Shown here piece by piece: positions 6,500 through 7,771 of a stretch of 7,771 nt of DNA (within the stretch, counting starts at the first letter, position 1; the number at the start of each line of letters is the position of its first letter). The position numbers and the translations under genes are program-made. The notes under the pieces were generated by a model that was not told the origin of the DNA, searched no databases, and saw only the letters and a list, made by a program, of their open reading frames with translations. The stretch comes from Smithella sp. D17 (GTDB taxonomy: Bacteria; Desulfobacterota; Syntrophia; Syntrophales; Smithellaceae), in contig JQOA01000017.1 of NCBI GenBank assembly GCA_000753945.1, positions 1 to 7,771 on the forward strand. The letters are read 5' to 3'.

Positions 6500-6607
6500 G
6501 AGTAGAGAACTGGCAATGACCTCTTTAGGCTGACTTATCTGTTTGGGTCCCTTTCGTCTGACGGTGCCTAAATAGCCGCACCTTATTGGCGTAGCCAATC
6601 CTCCCTC
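6500..6607 (-). ncRNA. Group II intron domain VI with branch-point A and long tip
   Basis: The 5' strand (6607-6594: GAG then GGAGGATTGGC) pairs with the 3' strand (6514-6500: GCCAGTTCTCT, A, CTC) as 3 bp, one unpaired A, then 11 continuous pairs including three G-U wobbles. The single bulged A at 6503 is the expected lariat branch point. The tip holds 79 nt (6593-6515), much more than the few bases usual there. It contains TTTAGGC/GCCTAAA complementary arms (6566-6572 and 6524-6530) and a GGTGC/GCACC hairpin (6563-6567 and 6578-6582). A competing hairpin ATTGGC-TAC-GCCAAT (6585-6599) could disrupt the main stem. The pairing was worked out by hand. Confidence 0.7.
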
Positions 6608-6610
6608 ATC

Positions 6611-6643
6611 AAACCGTGCTTGCGATTTTCCCGCACACGGCTT
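6611..6643 (-). ncRNA. Group II intron domain V (catalytic hairpin)
   Basis: The 33-nt element folds as AAGCCGTG paired with CACGGTTT, a two-nt bulge (AG) on the 3' side, then TGCG/CGCA closed by a GGAAAAT loop. The A-G-C catalytic triad sits at the base, with the typical G-U wobble opposite its G. Size, bulge and triad all match bacterial domain V. It starts 14 nt after the reverse transcriptase stop codon and is followed by the GATGAGGGAG stretch that leads into domain VI. Confidence 0.88.
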
Positions 6644-6657
6644 TCCGATGTTCTTCA

Positions 6658-7770
6658 CTACAAGGCATGCGCCCTCTTCCAGACCGCCGTTGTCGGCACT
6701 TTGTAAAGCCCATACCTCTCATACAACGCCCGGTATGTAAACCTGGCGTATCCCGCCTTCCGATCTCTGACCTTGTGCCGCTTGCGCAGATGCGTGATCA
6801 AACGCTCTTCCACATGGTGCCGTATATGGCCCATTGCTTTGCTGCAATTGCGATAATGAAAGTAGCCTACCCAGCCGCGAACGGTGGCATTGACCTCCTT
6901 CACTATCCAGTCAAGCGGCATAATCGTCCGACTTCTTGTCGTAAGATGGGTAACCCGGTCTTTGATGGCTTGCATGGATTTCTTTGAAGGTTGGACATGG
7001 GGATAATAGTTCCCCGTTTCCCTGCCTTTCCCCATCCAGATGCTAAATCCAAGGAAGTTAAACTCCCCATCTAAGGCATTGACGATCCGCGTCTTTGTCT
7101 CATTCAGGGTGAGTTCTAACCTCTCCAGTATCCGACGCAGCATTTGCATCGGACGCTCGGTTCCACGCCGGCACAGAACAACGACATCGTCCGCATAACG
7201 CACGATTCTTGCTCCGAGTTTCCTCTCCAGCTGATGCCGTTCCCATATCCTATCCAGAAGATGCAGGTACAGGTTTGACAACAACGGCGAGATGACTCCT
7301 CCTTGCGGGGTGCCTTTGCGGTTTCCCTTGCCGCCGCCAACGTTCCTTTCCTTTCCATCCTTATCCACTTCCATGACCGGGGCTTTGAGCCACAGTTTAA
7401 TGATGCGAAGTATTTCGCCGTCACTGATCCGCTCGGCAACCACGGTCAAAAGATTGGCATGGGGTATGGTGTCAAAGTACTTGCTCAGATCGGCATCAAT
7501 GACCTCCGTATAGCCTCTGTTCATGGCATAGGTAACGTCATCGACTGCGTCATGGGCTGACTTCCGGGGTCTGAATCCGTATGAGTTGTCGCAGAAATCC
7601 GCTTCAAAGATCGACTCAATGACCAGTTTTACGGCCATTTGAGCCACCCTGTCCCGTATCGTCGGAATACCCAATGGGCGTTTATCGCCGTTTGCTTTGG
7701 GTATCATTACCCTCTTTACGGGGTCGGGTCGATAGGTCTTGCTCTTCAGTGCTTCTTCCAGCTCCGCCAG
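6658..7770 (-). CDS. ltrA: Group II intron reverse transcriptase/maturase, 5'-truncated, no HNH domain
   Basis: This protein copies the intron RNA into DNA during retrohoming and helps it splice. The frame is open to the window edge: 21 residues before the Met at 7707 (LAELEEALKSKTYRPDP, then VKRV) are standard sequence leading into RT block 1, so that Met is internal. Numbering from it, there are RPLGIPTIRDR (10-20), YGFRPRKSAHDAV (43-55), DADLSKYFDTI with catalytic Asp73 (71-81), RKGTPQGGVISPLLSN (130-145), and YADD (171-174) with Asp173 and Asp174. FNFLGFSI (217-223) ends the RT part. The maturase X domain follows, with PLDWIVKEVN and RGWVGYFHYRN at about 264-287. The protein ends at KVPTTAVWKRAHAL with no Cys-pair HNH endonuclease, so it probably primes from nascent strands or single-stranded targets, as endonuclease-free classes do. 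Gene symbol by family analogy only. Confidence 0.94.
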   Translation of the reverse strand: MAELEEALKSKTYRPDPVKRVMIPKANGDKRPLGIPTIRDRVAQMAVKLVIESIFEADFCDNSYGFRPRKSAHDAVDDVTYAMNRGYTEVIDADLSKYFDTIPHANLLTVVAERISDGEILRIIKLWLKAPVMEVDKDGKERNVGGGKGNRKGTPQGGVISPLLSNLYLHLLDRIWERHQLERKLGARIVRYADDVVVLCRRGTERPMQMLRRILERLELTLNETKTRIVNALDGEFNFLGFSIWMGKGRETGNYYPHVQPSKKSMQAIKDRVTHLTTRSRTIMPLDWIVKEVNATVRGWVGYFHYRNCSKAMGHIRHHVEERLITHLRKRHKVRDRKAGYARFTYRALYERYGLYKVPTTAVWKRAHAL

Positions 7771-7771
7771 A

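Larger units (their letters stand above)
6497..7771 (-). mobile_element. Group II intron, 3' portion (domain IV ORF, domains V and VI); 5' part outside
   Basis: On the minus strand the reverse transcriptase ORF is followed 14 nt later by a domain V hairpin and then a domain VI stem with one bulged A. The predicted 3' splice site lies after the AC at 6498-6497, six nucleotides past the bulged A, in agreement with the AY end common to these introns. Domains I-III and the start of the ORF lie beyond base 7771. The intron is inserted in antisense to hicAB, about 146 bp past the hicB stop. The visible exon side (6386-6496) holds no recognisable gene, so what was interrupted, if anything, cannot be seen. 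Introns of this kind are often multicopy, so the window may end here because an assembly broke in a repeat. Confidence 0.88.

Noticed and set aside
6616..6987. 123-residue plus-strand frame opposite the intron ORF
   Set aside because: It covers domain V and the end of the reverse transcriptase on the other strand and is a shadow.

Overview
The window reads as a short stretch of an anaerobic, acyl-CoA-oxidising bacterium, most plausibly a deltaproteobacterium (Desulfobacterota, for example a syntroph or sulfate reducer). This placement is inferred from the content: three acyl-CoA dehydrogenases (ACADs) in a row, a deoxyhypusine-synthase-like protein, a HicAB module and a group II intron. No marker gene fixes the taxon.

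Left part (1-4018, + strand): a beta-oxidation-type cluster. A 5'-truncated ACAD is followed after 25 bp by a complete 380-residue ACAD. After a 170-bp gap containing a candidate operator comes a 621-residue ACAD of the long type with extra N- and C-terminal domains. All three keep the glutamate of the Y-E-G motif used as catalytic base in the SCAD/MCAD type. They presumably oxidise different acyl-CoAs and pass electrons to an ETF, but nothing in the window identifies the substrates. The first 39 bases are not part of the first ACAD. They are a perfect reverse complement of 1124-1162 inside the second ACAD, which looks like a fold-back chimera at a contig end or a genuine inversion breakpoint.

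Middle (4019-5543): about 500 bp of AT-rich DNA with no convincing gene but a candidate promoter, then a bacterial deoxyhypusine-synthase-family enzyme. It keeps the active-site lysine but has Asn where the eukaryotic enzymes have a His.

Right part (5544-7771): a hicA toxin gene broken by a one-base frameshift overlaps an intact hicB antitoxin gene by four bases. A hairpin follows that acts best as a terminator for the minus strand. Then comes the 3' portion of a group II intron on the minus strand. It holds most of the reverse transcriptase/maturase, which lacks an HNH domain, a clear domain V, and a domain VI with a single bulged A and an unusually long tip. The 5' half of the intron lies beyond the window.

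The window may be a whole contig, with one end at a fold-back junction and the other inside a typically multicopy intron. I saw no clear new defence or biosynthetic system. The best leads are the end inversion, the altered DHS-like active site, the broken hicA and the enlarged intron domain VI.
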